NCBI RefSeq assembly: GCF_001815865.1
Contig: NZ_KV822210.1
Coordinates: 122,574-186,573 of the forward strand
DNA from: Abiotrophia sp. HMSC24B09
Lineage (GTDB): Bacteria; Bacillota; Bacilli; Lactobacillales; Aerococcaceae
Reading direction: 5' to 3'
DNA: 64,000 nt
Under the pieces are notes generated by a model. The model did no database searches. It had not been told where the DNA came from and saw nothing but the letters and a program-made list of their open reading frames with translations. Of this stretch, positions 52,768 through 63,161 are shown one piece after another; the first letter of the stretch is position 1, and each line of letters begins with the position of its first letter. The translations under genes were made by a program, and so were the position numbers.

Positions 52768-53943
52768 TTAGTCAGCTAGAGCGTGGGCACCAGCGCCAAC
52801 TTGGGCAATATAGAAGCTAGCAGGGTAGCCAATACTTGCCTCATAAGCTTGGCCAATGGCTGCTTGAACAGCCTCAACGGCATCTTTAGCCACTAAGGCA
52901 ATGGCACATCCGCCCATGCCGGCACCTGTCATGCGAGCGCCTAGGACGCCTTCTTGTTGCCAGGCCGTGTGAACCAGGGTGTCTAGCTCACGGCCCGTTA
53001 CTTCATAGTCTTCCTGTAAGCTCATATGGGAAGCATTAAGGAGTTGACCGAAGGTCTTCAAATCGCCGGCAGTCAAGGCTTCTTTGGCTTGGACCGTCCG
53101 TTGATTCTCGTAGACTGCGTGTTTAGCCCGACGTTCTAAGACTTCGTCATTAATCAGATGACGGCTAGTTTCAAAGCCATCAGGGCTCAATTGGCCCAGG
53201 CTTTGGATTTGCATGCCACCTGCTTGCAGACGGCGCAGGGCTTCTTCGCACTGGCTACGACGTTCATTATATTTTGAATCTGCTAACTCGCGGCGTTTGT
53301 TGGTATTCATAATCAGTACTAGGTGTTCGCCGAAAGCCGCAGGGACCAGTTCGTAATCTAGGCTATTGGTATCCAGATAGATGGCCATGTCTTTGGCCCC
53401 CATACCAATGGCAAATTGGTCCATAATACCAGAATTAACGCCAATGAAGTGGTTCTCGACTTGTTGGCCAATCTTGACTAAATCCAGACGAGTTAAGGTT
53501 AAGTCGAAGAGGGCTTCCAACGTAATCCCCACCAATAATTCCAAGGAAGCAGAACTTGAGAGACCTGCCCCGTTAGGGATATTGCCATAAACCAAGAGGT
53601 CGAAGCCTTGGTCGATGATGTGGCCGGCTTGGCGCAAGAATTTGACTTCGCCTTTGACAAAGTTAGTCCAGCTATCTTCTGGTCGGTTAACTAGCTCTTG
53701 CGATAGATCAAAGCTGATGAGACCAGCTTCTTCGAAGTTGAGAGAATAGCAACGAACTAAGCTATCTTGACGTCGACGGGCAATACCGTAGGTCCCTTGG
53801 GTGATGGCACAAGGGAAGACGCGCCCACCGTTATAGTCGGTGTGCTCACCAATCAGATTAATTCGCCCAGGTGCGAAGAAGGCCCGGCCGGGTTCAGATT
53901 CAAAAACTTCTTGAAATCGAGTGTGTAAAGCAGATAATTCCAT
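52768..53943 (-). CDS. galK: galactokinase
   Basis: Phosphorylates alpha-D-galactose at C1. The galactokinase signature [15 protein letters not shown] is near residue 30, the GHMP ATP loop [13 protein letters not shown] near residue 125, and [13 protein letters not shown] near the C terminus. 391 residues is normal. AGGAGG precedes the ATG. Galactose freed by the GH35 or clan-D enzymes of this window can enter here, which links these genes. Confidence 0.95.
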   Translation of the reverse strand: MELSALHTRFQEVFESEPGRAFFAPGRINLIGEHTDYNGGRVFPCAITQGTYGIARRRQDSLVRCYSLNFEEAGLISFDLSQELVNRPEDSWTNFVKGEVKFLRQAGHIIDQGFDLLVYGNIPNGAGLSSSASLELLVGITLEALFDLTLTRLDLVKIGQQVENHFIGVNSGIMDQFAIGMGAKDMAIYLDTNSLDYELVPAAFGEHLVLIMNTNKRRELADSKYNERRSQCEEALRRLQAGGMQIQSLGQLSPDGFETSRHLINDEVLERRAKHAVYENQRTVQAKEALTAGDLKTFGQLLNASHMSLQEDYEVTGRELDTLVHTAWQQEGVLGARMTGAGMGGCAIALVAKDAVEAVQAAIGQAYEASIGYPASFYIAQVGAGAHALAD

Positions 53944-53989
53944 ACAAGTTCCTCCTAGTACTAGCTAGATAATTGAGTAATATAGTTCT

Positions 53990-54018
53990 ATTATACGACT
54001 AAATGTAAGGGTGTTCAA
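53990..54018 (-). promoter_or_regulatory. galKT promoter
   Basis: On the minus strand TTGAAC and TATAAT are exactly 17 bases apart, about 50 bases ahead of galK. Confidence 0.75.
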
Positions 54019-54133
54019 TGTTATTTCTAACAGAATTTTTATCCTTTTTGGGTAAGGGCCCTTTACGTTTACTTTTTAAGTCCAATTTCGGTATAATAAG
54101 GAGGTGAGAAAAATAGGAAAGGAGGGTGGCGCC

Positions 54134-55042
54134 ATGATTCGCAGTGTCCCCCTAAACGCCCAGGATGTCTGGATTAATATTGAAGCGGATGCCCTAGAAA
54201 AACATCCCGAGTGGATCGAGGAGTTCGACTTGGACGATGAGATAATCGAATATGCGGCCGACCGTAATGAGCGGGCTCGGGTGGATTATGATCGCCAGAG
54301 CCATACCTTCGTCCTGATTTTCAATGTGCCTAATCGCATTAAGCAGACCCGGCACTATGAGACCGTACCGATGACCTTCATCGTTCAAAAGCATCGTCTG
54401 ATTACAATCAGTAACGAGGAAAATGCCTATATTCTGCAACGTATGCATCGCAACCTAGAGTTAGAGCCAGAGCAAAGCCTCTTCGGTTTTCTATTCGAAG
54501 CCCTCTATCGGGTGACGGATGAGTACTTCCCTTTGGTTGAAGAAATCAACCGTGAACGAGATCAATTGACCCGGCTCTTGCGTGACAAGACCACGCGGGA
54601 GAATCTCCTGGCCTTATCGGATATGGAGACTGGCATGGTCTATTTCATCACTGCCAGCAAGCAGAATACCGTCCTCTTGGAGCAATTGCGGACCTTATTG
54701 GTTTTCCGCTCGCTAACGGAAGTAGAGCGGGAGCAATTGGAAGATGCCCTGATTGAAGCGCGTCAGTTAGTGGAAATGACCCAGTTGACAGGCCAAACCC
54801 TACAACAACTGTCAGACACCTATAACAATGTCTTGAATAATAACTTGAACGATATTTTTCGAATTCTGACCACGCTAGAGATTATCCTCATGGTACCGAC
54901 CTTTGTGACCGGCTTCTTCGGTATGAACGTGCCGATTCCCTTTGCCAATCATCCTCTGGGCTGGTTGATTACCTTGATTATTAGTATTGCCGGATGCTTA
55001 GTGATTAATGGCGTCCTCAAAAATCTCTTGGCCCGAAAATAA
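54134..55042 (+). CDS. CorA-family divalent cation transporter, copy 1
   Basis: A 302-residue CorA protein. The cytoplasmic domain has YETVPMTFIV and LVEMTQLTGQTLQQLSDTYNNVLNN (long stalk helix), and two C-terminal helices carry the GMN motif (FFGMNVPIPF). It conducts Mg2+ or related ions as a pentamer. ATG at 54134 follows AAAGGAGGG; an in-frame start at 54104 precedes it without a site. CGGTATAAT at 54089-54097 is a possible extended -10. The second copy begins 15 bases after its stop. Confidence 0.92.
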   Translation: MIRSVPLNAQDVWINIEADALEKHPEWIEEFDLDDEIIEYAADRNERARVDYDRQSHTFVLIFNVPNRIKQTRHYETVPMTFIVQKHRLITISNEENAYILQRMHRNLELEPEQSLFGFLFEALYRVTDEYFPLVEEINRERDQLTRLLRDKTTRENLLALSDMETGMVYFITASKQNTVLLEQLRTLLVFRSLTEVEREQLEDALIEARQLVEMTQLTGQTLQQLSDTYNNVLNNNLNDIFRILTTLEIILMVPTFVTGFFGMNVPIPFANHPLGWLITLIISIAGCLVINGVLKNLLARK

Positions 55043-55057
55043 GAAAGGAGGCTCCCC

Positions 55058-55969
55058 ATGATTAGCATGCGACCAATCAACGAGACAGATAGCTGGCTCA
55101 ATATTGACGTGGACACCATTGCCTCCCGGCCGGACCTCCTCAGTCAATATGGCTTAGATGAAGAGATTGTCGAATACGCCCTGGACCGTAATGAACGTGC
55201 CCGAACCGAGTACGACCGTGAACGCAATACCTTTATCATCATCTATAATGTCCCTAATCCCATTAAACAGGATTACCACTATGAGACGGTGCCCATGACC
55301 TTTATTGTTCAGCCCAACCGACTTATTACGATCAGCAATGAGGCCAATGCTTACCTGATACCAGAATTCAGCCGTTATCTAGACGCCAACCCTGGGGTTT
55401 CGGTCTTTACCTTCCTCTTTGCTTCACTCTATACCGTGTCTGAACAGTATTTCCCTTTGGTCGAGAAAATCAACCAGGAGCGCGACCAACTCAACCAAGT
55501 TCTTAGACAGAAGACCACCAAGCAGAACCTCTTTGCCTTGTCGGACTTGGCTACTGGGGTTGTATACTTCGTCTCAGCCACCAAGCAGAATGTGGTGTTG
55601 TTGGAACAACTGCGGACCCAGTTTATGTCTCGTCTGCTGGATGAGACGGCGCGCGAGGAGTTGGAAGACTCCTTGATTGAAGCCAAGCAGTTGGTGGAAA
55701 TGACCCAGTTGACCTCGACTATTTTGCATCAGCTGTCGGGCACCTATAACAACGTCCTGAACAACAACCTGAATGACACCATGAAACTCTTAACCATTGT
55801 GTCCATTCTCCTGACGATTCCAGATATTATCACCTCCTTCTTCGGGATGAATATGCCCCTGCCTTTCGAACAAGATGCCATGGGCTGGGTCTATATCTTG
55901 TTGATCTCGGCAGTTGGCTGGGTAATAGGCCTGCGAATCCTCAACTATCTCATGGATAAGAAGCAATAG
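55058..55969 (+). CDS. CorA-family divalent cation transporter, copy 2
   Basis: A 303-residue paralogue of the preceding gene; long strings such as EEIVEYALDRNERAR, HYETVPMTFIVQ and YNNVLNNNLND recur. The GMN motif is present as FFGMNMPLPF. AAAGGAGG precedes the ATG. Tandem placement suggests recent duplication and perhaps hetero-oligomers or different ion preference. Confidence 0.92.
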   Translation: MISMRPINETDSWLNIDVDTIASRPDLLSQYGLDEEIVEYALDRNERARTEYDRERNTFIIIYNVPNPIKQDYHYETVPMTFIVQPNRLITISNEANAYLIPEFSRYLDANPGVSVFTFLFASLYTVSEQYFPLVEKINQERDQLNQVLRQKTTKQNLFALSDLATGVVYFVSATKQNVVLLEQLRTQFMSRLLDETAREELEDSLIEAKQLVEMTQLTSTILHQLSGTYNNVLNNNLNDTMKLLTIVSILLTIPDIITSFFGMNMPLPFEQDAMGWVYILLISAVGWVIGLRILNYLMDKKQ

Positions 55970-55995
55970 CAACTAGGAAAGGGGGCAGACGTCAC

Positions 55996-56592
55996 ATGGC
56001 CCTGATTGAACAAGAAGTAAAAATTGCCTTGGAGGCTGAGAGCTTTGCTCGGCTTAAGGCGGGTTTAGGGTTAGATAGGGTGGAACCACGCCAACAGGTT
56101 AACCACTATTACGATAGTGAGCAGGGCGCCCTTAAGGAAGCACGGGCTGCCTTGCGCCTACGGCAATACGACCAAGTGAGTGAGTGGACCTTTAAGCAGG
56201 CTTTGGACCAGTTTCAAGCCTTGGAAATCACACAAACTAATCCGGAGCGCCTAGATTCGGTTCCTGCTAGTCTGGCTGGCTCCTGGATTCAGGATGAGGA
56301 TCTCTTAGCTGCCTTAGTCAAAGTAGGACTAGAGCCCCAGGACTTAGTTCTGCGCTACGGTTTTCAGACACATCGTTGGACCCTAGACTTAGGCTGGAGT
56401 GAGTTGGTGCTAGATCAGACTCTCTATGGGGACAAGGTCGACTTTGAGCTAGAGTTAGAAGCTCAAGACCTGTCCCAGGCTCAAGACTATATAGCCAAAT
56501 TAAGCCAGACCTACGATTTTCCGCTCCTAGCAGCAGACAAGAAAATTGCCAGAGTTAGCGCCCATTATGCCGCATTAGAGAAGAATAAATGA
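55996..56592 (+). CDS. CYTH-domain protein (triphosphatase-like)
   Basis: A 198-residue protein of the CYTH/triphosphate tunnel family. The N-terminal EQEVKI gives the ExExK motif, and RLRQYD, EWTFKQ and DFELELE supply further tunnel residues. Members hydrolyse inorganic triphosphate or related substrates. In Firmicutes the gene is usually near spxH, relQ and nadK; here spxH follows but the other two are not adjacent. GGAAAGGGGG precedes the ATG. Confidence 0.88.
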   Translation: MALIEQEVKIALEAESFARLKAGLGLDRVEPRQQVNHYYDSEQGALKEARAALRLRQYDQVSEWTFKQALDQFQALEITQTNPERLDSVPASLAGSWIQDEDLLAALVKVGLEPQDLVLRYGFQTHRWTLDLGWSELVLDQTLYGDKVDFELELEAQDLSQAQDYIAKLSQTYDFPLLAADKKIARVSAHYAALEKNK

Positions 56593-56627
56593 GCTAGTGG
56601 TCCACTCCAAAGAGTGGACCACTAGCT
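56592..56627. repeat. twin hairpin repeat, copy 1
   Basis: AGCTAGTGGTCCACTC pairs perfectly with its complement GAGTGGACCACTAGCT across CAAA, beginning on the last base of the CYTH stop codon. No T run follows. An almost identical copy lies 47 bases further on. Confidence 0.85.
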
Positions 56628-56673
56628 ACATGGGAAAAGGACGAAAAGAGCCCAAAATGCCGAGAAAGTCGAG

Positions 56674-56709
56674 AGCCAGTGGTCCACTTTGGAGAGTGGA
56701 CCACTAGCT
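56674..56709. repeat. twin hairpin repeat, copy 2
   Basis: AGCCAGTGGTCCACT pairs with AGTGGACCACTAGCT (one mismatch) across six bases. It differs from copy 1 by one base in the left arm and by the loop. The remainder of 56628-56866 contains no gene. Confidence 0.85.
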
Positions 56710-56866
56710 AACTGAGAAATAGAAGAGAACAGTCCGCTTCATCCCAGCAGAGCAAGATTCAGTCTCAATGTCTTTTAGCCGGGCTATAAGGCATTTCATT
56801 AGAACTTGTCTATTCTTTGTGTTAAGATAAATTTAAGAGATCCAGTCGGAGAGGAGGGAATGTCGC

Positions 56867-57535
56867 ATGCCACAAGAGCAAGTGGCCTATCAAGTATCGG
56901 GCCATGGTCAGGCCAGATTATTTGAGTTGTATCTCTTTGTTAACCCCCTAGGGCAAGATTGCCGCAGAGTAGAGCGCGAACTCAGCCGTGCGATTAAGCA
57001 AATGCCGGCCAAGACGGATGTGCATATTCTCTGCTTCACCAGTCAACCTCTCATTGCCCGTTACATGATGCAGCTGGGTTATGAACCTCAGGACTTGCGT
57101 CATCGTAACGAGATTTTCCAGAAGATTTATTCTGCCACCTTGGCTTACCGGGCAGCGGGTCTGCAAGGCAAACGTCGTGGCCGTCAATACCTCTACGAAA
57201 TGCAAAGTCGCATTAATTCTGATTTAGAACGGCTGACGGATGACTTTTTGGCCAACTTAGCCTGTGATATTGGCTTGGACTTGGCCCTCTTCGAGAGTGA
57301 CCGACGTTCTCAATACGTCAAGGAACTCTACTATCGTGATCAAAAGATTGCGCTCGAGATGAAAGTACAAGATACACCGTCACTCATTATTTTTGAACAG
57401 TGTTCCGGGGACTCCGGCATCCTCTTACAAGGACCGATGGAGTGCCAACACATTCTGGAACAAGTGGACTTATTAATGGATAAAACATGCTGCCCTCGAC
57501 CTACTCGGTTGAAGCTGGTCGCAACAAAAAAATAA
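56867..57535 (+). CDS. SpxH/YjbH-like ClpXP adaptor (DsbA fold)
   Basis: A 222-residue protein with a thioredoxin/DsbA-like fold. YjbH/SpxH hands the regulator Spx to ClpXP. It starts FELYLFVNPLGQDCRRVEREL, where YjbH proteins have a PLCPECW-type motif: the first cysteine is glycine here (residue 29) while Cys32 remains. A DTPSLIIF strand near residue 185 carries the cis-proline. Downstream of a CYTH gene, this is the usual Firmicute context. GAGGAGGGA precedes the ATG. Confidence 0.7.
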   Translation: MPQEQVAYQVSGHGQARLFELYLFVNPLGQDCRRVERELSRAIKQMPAKTDVHILCFTSQPLIARYMMQLGYEPQDLRHRNEIFQKIYSATLAYRAAGLQGKRRGRQYLYEMQSRINSDLERLTDDFLANLACDIGLDLALFESDRRSQYVKELYYRDQKIALEMKVQDTPSLIIFEQCSGDSGILLQGPMECQHILEQVDLLMDKTCCPRPTRLKLVATKK

Positions 57536-57542
57536 TAAGAGA

Positions 57543-57575
57543 GAGGCTAGAACTTGGTTCTAGCCTCCTTTTTTT
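57543..57575 (+). terminator. rho-independent terminator of the SpxH-like gene
   Basis: GAGGCTAGAAC pairs with GTTCTAGCCTC across three bases and a run of T follows. Bases 57576-57759 contain no gene. Confidence 0.9.
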
Positions 57576-57759
57576 GGTGAAATGGAGTGGGGTAGCGTAC
57601 TAATTAGGTAATTAAATGTGACAAAATATTCAAAAACAACAAGAATCCTAAACATTTCAGCAAGAATGTGCAAGAATTATTAGGGAGATTTTAGTAAAAT
57701 AAAAGAGATATCTTCATATTCAAAGGAAGTGCCTTGCGTTATTTAAAGAGTTTAAGTGC

Positions 57760-57855
57760 AAAAAAATAGCACCGAATCGGTGCTCACTCAACAGAGTTGA
57801 TTACGGATAAAACCTTATTTTAACGCGCTGTGTTGTGTTGAATGCTTATCAACAA
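57760..57855 (-). ncRNA. tracrRNA of the type II-A system
   Basis: On the minus strand the RNA begins near 57855 with an anti-repeat complementary to the CRISPR repeat: the plus strand at 57826-57851 reads GCTGTGTTGTGTTGAATGCTT, one base different from the repeat. It goes on with GTTAAAATAAGG and TCCG (nexus), AATCAACTCTGTTGAGTG (stem 1) and the terminator hairpin GCACCGATTCGGTGC followed by seven T. This is the arrangement of the S. pyogenes tracrRNA. It should pair with pre-crRNA, be cut by RNase III and load on Cas9. It is divergent from cas9. Confidence 0.93.
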
Positions 57856-57866
57856 CATCATATTAG
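57838..57866 (+). promoter_or_regulatory. candidate cas9 operon promoter overlapping the tracrRNA gene
   Basis: TTGAAT and TATTAG are 17 bases apart on the plus strand. The -10 box overlaps that of the tracrRNA promoter on the other strand. The -10 is poor, so this is only a candidate. Confidence 0.3.
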
Positions 57867-57888
57867 CACATAATTTCTGAGAATGCAA
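57860..57888 (-). promoter_or_regulatory. tracrRNA promoter
   Basis: On the minus strand TTGCAT and TAATAT are 17 bases apart, with an extended TGC ahead of the -10. The start would be about 57853. Confidence 0.65.
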
Positions 57889-57910
57889 CTATAAATTTGG
57901 GGGAATTCAT

Positions 57911-60900
57911 ATGCGTAAAGAATATAGTATCGGATTAGATATCGGGACACATAGCGTAGGCTATGCTGTGATTTATCATGATTTCACAGTTCCGGCCAAG
58001 AAAATGAAGGTCTTGGGAAATACGGACAAGAAACACATTAAGAAAAACTTGATTGGATCAGTAACCTTCGATGAGGGAAGAACGGCTAGTGATCGACGCC
58101 TTAGTCGTGGTGCGCGCCGTCGCTATACACGTCGTGCCTACCGCCTTAATACATTGCAGCGTTTCTTCGATGAGCCCTTGAGTGCTGTTGATCCTAATTT
58201 CTTAGCTCGACTTAAGGAGAGCTTTTTGGTTGAAGGGGACAAACAGTATGCTAAGCATCCAATTTTTGCAAATGAGGCTCAAGAAAAAGCATATCATGAA
58301 AAATTTCCAACCATCTATCACCTTCGAAAATTCCTCGCAAATACTAAAGAACAAGCTGATTTGCGATTTGTTTATTTGGCATTAGCTCATATTATCAAGT
58401 ATCGCGGGCATTTTCTCATTGATGGACAGCTGAATGCTGATAATACTTCAGTCAAGACAATCTTTAATCAATTTGCGCATGCCTATAATGAGGCCTTCGC
58501 CTTATCTCAGGATTTCGTTGCTATTTCAGAAGAACAGGGGATGAAGGTAGAGGAGATTCTAACCGACGTCAAATTAAGTAAATCTGGCAAGGTTGAAAAG
58601 ACTTTAGAGCTATTTGAAGGTCAAGCACGTAATGGTAGATTAAAGCAGTTTTTATCACTTATTGTCGGAAATCAAGGAAACTTCAAAGGTCACCTACCTA
58701 TTGAAGAAGATGCTAAGTTACAGTTTTCATCTGAAAAATATGATGAGGATTTAGAGAGCTTATTGGCTACAGTGGGGAATGATTTTAGTGATATCTTTGC
58801 ACTGGCTCATAATGTCTATGATGCGATGCTGTTGTCAGGGATCTTATCGGGTGTGGACAGTGAAACTAAGGCTAAGTTATCAGAGTCTATGGTGAAACGC
58901 TATGAGACTCACCAGCAAGATCTTGATGATTTTCAGGCCTTCATGAGATTACGCTGCACCGATAAAGAATATAAAGACATGTTTAAGAACCGCGAGGTAA
59001 CAGGCTATGCTCAATACATTGAGGGAACCTTACCAAGTAAGTCTGGCTATACAAAGTGTGCAAGTCGCGCAGATTTTTATACCTATGTTAAGAAGGTCAT
59101 TGAAGGCAGAGAAGGGGCTGAACCTTTCTTAGAAAAAATCAGTCAAGATCGCTTCCTACTTAAGCAACGTACTTTTGAGAACGGTGCAATTCCTCATCAA
59201 ATTCAGTTGAAAGAACTAGAAGAAATTATTGACAATCAAGGACAATATTATCCTTTTCTGCTAGAAAACAGAGACAAACTTAAGGCTATTCTAACCTTCA
59301 GAATACCATACTATGTTGGGCCTTTAGCCAAGCATAAGAAGTATAGCGACTTTGCTTGGCTTGAACGAAAGTCAGATCAAGCGATTACTCCTTGGAATAT
59401 TCATGAAGTCATCGATGTGGACCAAACAGAAGAAAAATTCATTGAGCGGATGACAAATTTTGACACCTATTTACCTACCGAATCTGTATTGCCAAAACAC
59501 AGTTTAATCTATGAACAATATATGATATTCAATGAGTTAACGAAGGTCCGATATGTATCCGATCAGGGACGAAAAGTATTCCTTAACTCACGCGAGAAGG
59601 CCTTAGTTTTTGACGAATTATTTAAGAAGCATCGTAAGGTCACACGGAAACGACTTGAAACCTTCTTATCGCTTGAATTTAATATAGAAGGAGTCAAAGT
59701 AGAAGGGATTGAGGATAGCTTTAATGCTAGTTATTCTACCTACCACGATTTGAAGAAGGTAGAGGGAATGGCAGAATTTATGGATGATGAATCTTATTTT
59801 GGCCAAATTGAACAAATTATTAAGATTTTAACCATTTTTGAAGATCGTAGCAGTATCGAGCGCCAATTAAGCCAATTTGATTTCTTGCCTGAAAAGACTC
59901 GTAAAAAACTAAGTCGTAAGAAATATACAGGTTGGGGTAGTCTATCTAAGAAATTACTGGTGGGTATCAGAGACCGAGTGACTCATAAGACCATCCTTGA
60001 TTACCTTAAGGATGATGAGCATGAAGGGCGCCCACTGAATAGAAACTTAATGCAGCTTATTAATGAAGAAGGACTGTCATTTAAAGAATACATTGCGACA
60101 AATCAGCCCGAAATTGGTGAGACAAGCCTTCAGGATATTGTAGCAAAAATTCCAGGTAGTCCCGCGATTAAGAAGGGGATTCTAAATAGTCTTAAAATTG
60201 TCGACGAACTGGTCGGAATAATGGGGTATCAACCAAGTAATATTGTTGTCGAAATGGCGCGTGAAAACCAAACGACTAAGCGGGGTAAAACACTACCACG
60301 TGAAAAAGGGCTGAAAGAAGCCATTGATAAATTAGGGTCTGCTATTCTAAAAGAGTTCCCGACAGACAACAAGTCATTGCAAAATGATCGTCTCTATCTT
60401 TATTATTTGCAGAACGGTAAAGATATGTACACCGGCAATCCTCTAGATATTCATCGTTTATCCGACTATGATATCGACCATATCATCCCACAAAGTTACC
60501 TCAAAGATGATTCGATTGATAATAAGGTCCTTACTAGCCGTGAAGCCAACCGAGGAAAACTAGACGATGTACCAAGTCGAGAAGTAGCTGAGGCTAGAAT
60601 TGGATTCTGGACTAGTCTATTAAAATCTGGTCTGATTAGCCAACGTAAGTTTGATAACCTCACTCGAGGATTACGTGGAGGCTTAACAGAAGAAGCCAAG
60701 CAAGGCTTCATTCATCGACAATTAGTAGAAACGCGCCAAATTACTAAGCATGTTGCACGCATCTTGCATCAGCGTTTTAATCAAGAAAATATGCCAGAAG
60801 TTAATATTATTAGCCTCAAATCCCGCATGGTTAGCACCTTCCGTAAGAGTTTTGGTCTCTACAAAGTACGTGACATCAATGACTATCACCATGCGCATGA

Positions 60901-61975
60901 TGCTTACTTAAACGCAGTTGTTTCCTTATCAGTGCTGAAAGTTTATCCTCAAATTAGTCGTGACTTAATATACGGCCAATTTGGCAAACATCAACGAGTT
61001 AAGGGAACACAGGCAACGAAGGAATTTTATCTCTATAAGAATATTCTTAAGTTCTTTGATAAGGAACTTAAAATCCATTCTGGCACTGGTGAGGTCTTAT
61101 GGAATCAAGAAAAAACTCTCGCTCAGGTCAGAAAAGTATTAGAGTGTCCTCAGATTAATCTAGTGAAACAAGTCAAAGAGCAAAAAGGGACATTCTCCAA
61201 AGAATTTATCTTAGTTAAAGGGTATTCAGACAAGCTAGTTCCTTGTAAGACTGGGTTAAGTACTGAAAAGTATGGTGGTAAGGGCTCTCCGAACACAGCA
61301 TATACCATTGCAATACAGGAACCCCAAAAAATAGGGAAAAAATATTTGGGAGATTTACACGCAGTTACTATTCAAAACAGCCTAAAATATAAAGATAATC
61401 TAGAACGACTAGTTGCATCTCTCGGGTTGAGTGAAGAAGTTAGGGTTATTAAGTTACCAGTTTATTCCTTAATACAATTCGATGATGGTAAGAAGAGGCT
61501 CTTTATCAGTCCGAATGAGTTACAAAAAGCCAATCAGTTAGCCTTAAGCCAAAAGTATTATGCGCTTCTATACCATTCGGCTAGATGTGGAGACTTAAAT
61601 TCTTCAGAGAGTTTGGACTATGTCATTCAGCATAGATTAGACTATGATCAATTATTGGAGATATTGTTGAGCTTTTCTATCAAATGGAATGGAACAATCT
61701 CAATTGCGAAGAAAATCAAAGAATTGTACACGGAGAACAAAAATACTGATATTAAGGAAATTGCTGCATCATTTGTTTCCTTGGCCTCATTAGTATCGAG
61801 TGGAGCATCTAGTGAGTTTAATTTCTTCGGGAAGAAAATTGATAGAGTAAGATATCGAGGTTCAGATGCAAAAAAATGTTGGAGTGGCACTTTGATTTAC
61901 CAATCCATTACAGGATTATATGAGACACGTGTTAAATTGGAGGATCTATCATCATGGGATGGCGCACAGTTGTAA
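57911..61975 (+). CDS. cas9: type II-A CRISPR endonuclease Cas9
   Basis: A 1354-residue RNA-guided DNA endonuclease close to SpCas9 (1368). RuvC-I is [12 protein letters not shown] with Asp10, then the arginine-rich bridge helix ([19 protein letters not shown]). RuvC-II is [11 protein letters not shown] with Glu781, the HNH core is [13 protein letters not shown] with Asp856 and His857, and RuvC-III is [11 protein letters not shown] at 993-1003. The C-terminal PAM domain has IDRVRY with Arg1312 and Arg1314, equal to the two arginines by which SpCas9 reads GG. All catalytic residues are intact. GGGGG precedes the ATG. The gene overlaps cas1 by 22 bases. Visibly more A+T-rich than upstream genes. 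Confidence 0.98.
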   Translation: MRKEYSIGLDIGTHSVGYAVIYHDFTVPAKKMKVLGNTDKKHIKKNLIGSVTFDEGRTASDRRLSRGARRRYTRRAYRLNTLQRFFDEPLSAVDPNFLARLKESFLVEGDKQYAKHPIFANEAQEKAYHEKFPTIYHLRKFLANTKEQADLRFVYLALAHIIKYRGHFLIDGQLNADNTSVKTIFNQFAHAYNEAFALSQDFVAISEEQGMKVEEILTDVKLSKSGKVEKTLELFEGQARNGRLKQFLSLIVGNQGNFKGHLPIEEDAKLQFSSEKYDEDLESLLATVGNDFSDIFALAHNVYDAMLLSGILSGVDSETKAKLSESMVKRYETHQQDLDDFQAFMRLRCTDKEYKDMFKNREVTGYAQYIEGTLPSKSGYTKCASRADFYTYVKKVIEGREGAEPFLEKISQDRFLLKQRTFENGAIPHQIQLKELEEIIDNQGQYYPFLLENRDKLKAILTFRIPYYVGPLAKHKKYSDFAWLERKSDQAITPWNIHEVIDVDQTEEKFIERMTNFDTYLPTESVLPKHSLIYEQYMIFNELTKVRYVSDQGRKVFLNSREKALVFDELFKKHRKVTRKRLETFLSLEFNIEGVKVEGIEDSFNASYSTYHDLKKVEGMAEFMDDESYFGQIEQIIKILTIFEDRSSIERQLSQFDFLPEKTRKKLSRKKYTGWGSLSKKLLVGIRDRVTHKTILDYLKDDEHEGRPLNRNLMQLINEEGLSFKEYIATNQPEIGETSLQDIVAKIPGSPAIKKGILNSLKIVDELVGIMGYQPSNIVVEMARENQTTKRGKTLPREKGLKEAIDKLGSAILKEFPTDNKSLQNDRLYLYYLQNGKDMYTGNPLDIHRLSDYDIDHIIPQSYLKDDSIDNKVLTSREANRGKLDDVPSREVAEARIGFWTSLLKSGLISQRKFDNLTRGLRGGLTEEAKQGFIHRQLVETRQITKHVARILHQRFNQENMPEVNIISLKSRMVSTFRKSFGLYKVRDINDYHHAHDAYLNAVVSLSVLKVYPQISRDLIYGQFGKHQRVKGTQATKEFYLYKNILKFFDKELKIHSGTGEVLWNQEKTLAQVRKVLECPQINLVKQVKEQKGTFSKEFILVKGYSDKLVPCKTGLSTEKYGGKGSPNTAYTIAIQEPQKIGKKYLGDLHAVTIQNSLKYKDNLERLVASLGLSEEVRVIKLPVYSLIQFDDGKKRLFISPNELQKANQLALSQKYYALLYHSARCGDLNSSESLDYVIQHRLDYDQLLEILLSFSIKWNGTISIAKKIKELYTENKNTDIKEIAASFVSLASLVSSGASSEFNFFGKKIDRVRYRGSDAKKCWSGTLIYQSITGLYETRVKLEDLSSWDGAQL

Positions 61976-62820
61976 TCAACACCCACTCCAAGTTAAGTTA
62001 TCAGAATAATCACCTAGTTTTTAAAGATGCTTACCGGTCAGAAATGATACACCTGTCAGAAATAGATGTCTTGCTGTTGGAAACGACGGACATTACTATT
62101 ACGACCATGTTGTTAAAACGCATAGTGGATGAGAAGATTCTATTAATCTTCTGCGATGATAAACGGCTGCCAGTTGCTCAACTGGCACCGTTTTATGGTC
62201 GCCATGACAGTAGTTTACAATTGACTAAACAAGTGGCTTGGCCACAAGAAATAAAGGCGGGAGTATGGACACAAATTATTGCACAGAAGATCTTGAATCA
62301 GAGCTTCTATCTAAGTGATAATGGTTTTCATGATAAGGCTCAATCGATTATGGATTTATATGATGCGCTTGAGGTGTTTGATCCTTCTAATCGTGAAGGG
62401 CATGCCGCGAGAATCTACTTTAATACTTTATTTGGAACAAAATTTTCGCGTGATGATTTAAGCGACATAAATGCTGGATTAGATTATGGCTACACACTCC
62501 TATTGGGAATCTTCGCTCGTGAAATTGTGATAACTGGATGTCTTACGCAGTTTGGGCTCAAGCATGCTAATCAATACAATCAATTTAATTTAGCAAGTGA
62601 TATCATGGAGCCTTTTAGGCCGGTTGTCGACCAAATTGTCTACCAACATCGTGATTTAGAGTTTAAGAAGATTAAGAGTGCGCTTTTTGCAATGTTCACT
62701 AACAAGTATAGCTACAACGATAAGGAGATGTATTTGACTAATATCATTAGTGATTATACTAAACGAGTGATTAAGGTTTTGAATAATGAGACTGAAGGAG
62801 TTCCTGTATTTAGGATATGA
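61954..62820 (+). CDS. cas1: type II-A spacer integrase Cas1
   Basis: A 288-residue integrase that works with Cas2 and Csn2 in spacer acquisition. The start [33 protein letters not shown] is type II-A Cas1. Metal-binding residues lie in [14 protein letters not shown] (glutamate), [10 protein letters not shown] (histidine) and SDIMEPFRP (glutamate/aspartate). It starts inside the end of cas9 and overlaps cas2 by four bases, so all are translated together. Confidence 0.97.
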   Translation: MGWRTVVINTHSKLSYQNNHLVFKDAYRSEMIHLSEIDVLLLETTDITITTMLLKRIVDEKILLIFCDDKRLPVAQLAPFYGRHDSSLQLTKQVAWPQEIKAGVWTQIIAQKILNQSFYLSDNGFHDKAQSIMDLYDALEVFDPSNREGHAARIYFNTLFGTKFSRDDLSDINAGLDYGYTLLLGIFAREIVITGCLTQFGLKHANQYNQFNLASDIMEPFRPVVDQIVYQHRDLEFKKIKSALFAMFTNKYSYNDKEMYLTNIISDYTKRVIKVLNNETEGVPVFRI

Positions 62821-63161
62821 GTTATCGATTTATGCGGATGATTTTAATGTTTGATATGCCTGTAGACACGATTGCAGACCGACGAGCCTATCGTCAATTT
62901 CGTCAGTTTTTGTTGAGTGAGGGCTTCATTATGCATCAGTATTCGGTCTACAGTAAATTATTATTGAATGGGACGGCCAATACAGCCATGATAGGACGTC
63001 TAGAGGAACATAATCCTGCTAAGGGCAAAATTTCTGTACTGACAGTTACTGAGAAACAATTCTCGCGCATGCTCTATTTAAGCGGGAACCAGAATACGAG
63101 TGTTGCGAATTCTGATCAACGTTTAGTATTTCTAGGGGAGGATTATCAAGATGAACCTTAA
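62817..63161 (+). CDS. cas2: type II-A Cas2
   Basis: A 114-residue ferredoxin-fold protein that bridges two Cas1 dimers. The N-terminal strand [13 protein letters not shown] has the conserved aspartate, followed by [25 protein letters not shown]. Starts ATGA overlap with cas1 and overlaps csn2 by 11 bases. Confidence 0.97.
   Translation: MSYRFMRMILMFDMPVDTIADRRAYRQFRQFLLSEGFIMHQYSVYSKLLLNGTANTAMIGRLEEHNPAKGKISVLTVTEKQFSRMLYLSGNQNTSVANSDQRLVFLGEDYQDEP

Noticed and set aside
56592..56709. The twin hairpins as ordinary terminators
   Set aside because: Neither is followed by a T run, and two nearly identical copies would be unusual for terminators.
57840..57910. A long tracrRNA form acting as a natural guide on the cas9 promoter, as in S. 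pyogenes
   Set aside because: No repeat-like sequence able to fold back on the anti-repeat was found upstream of the tracrRNA start, so there is no support from sequence.
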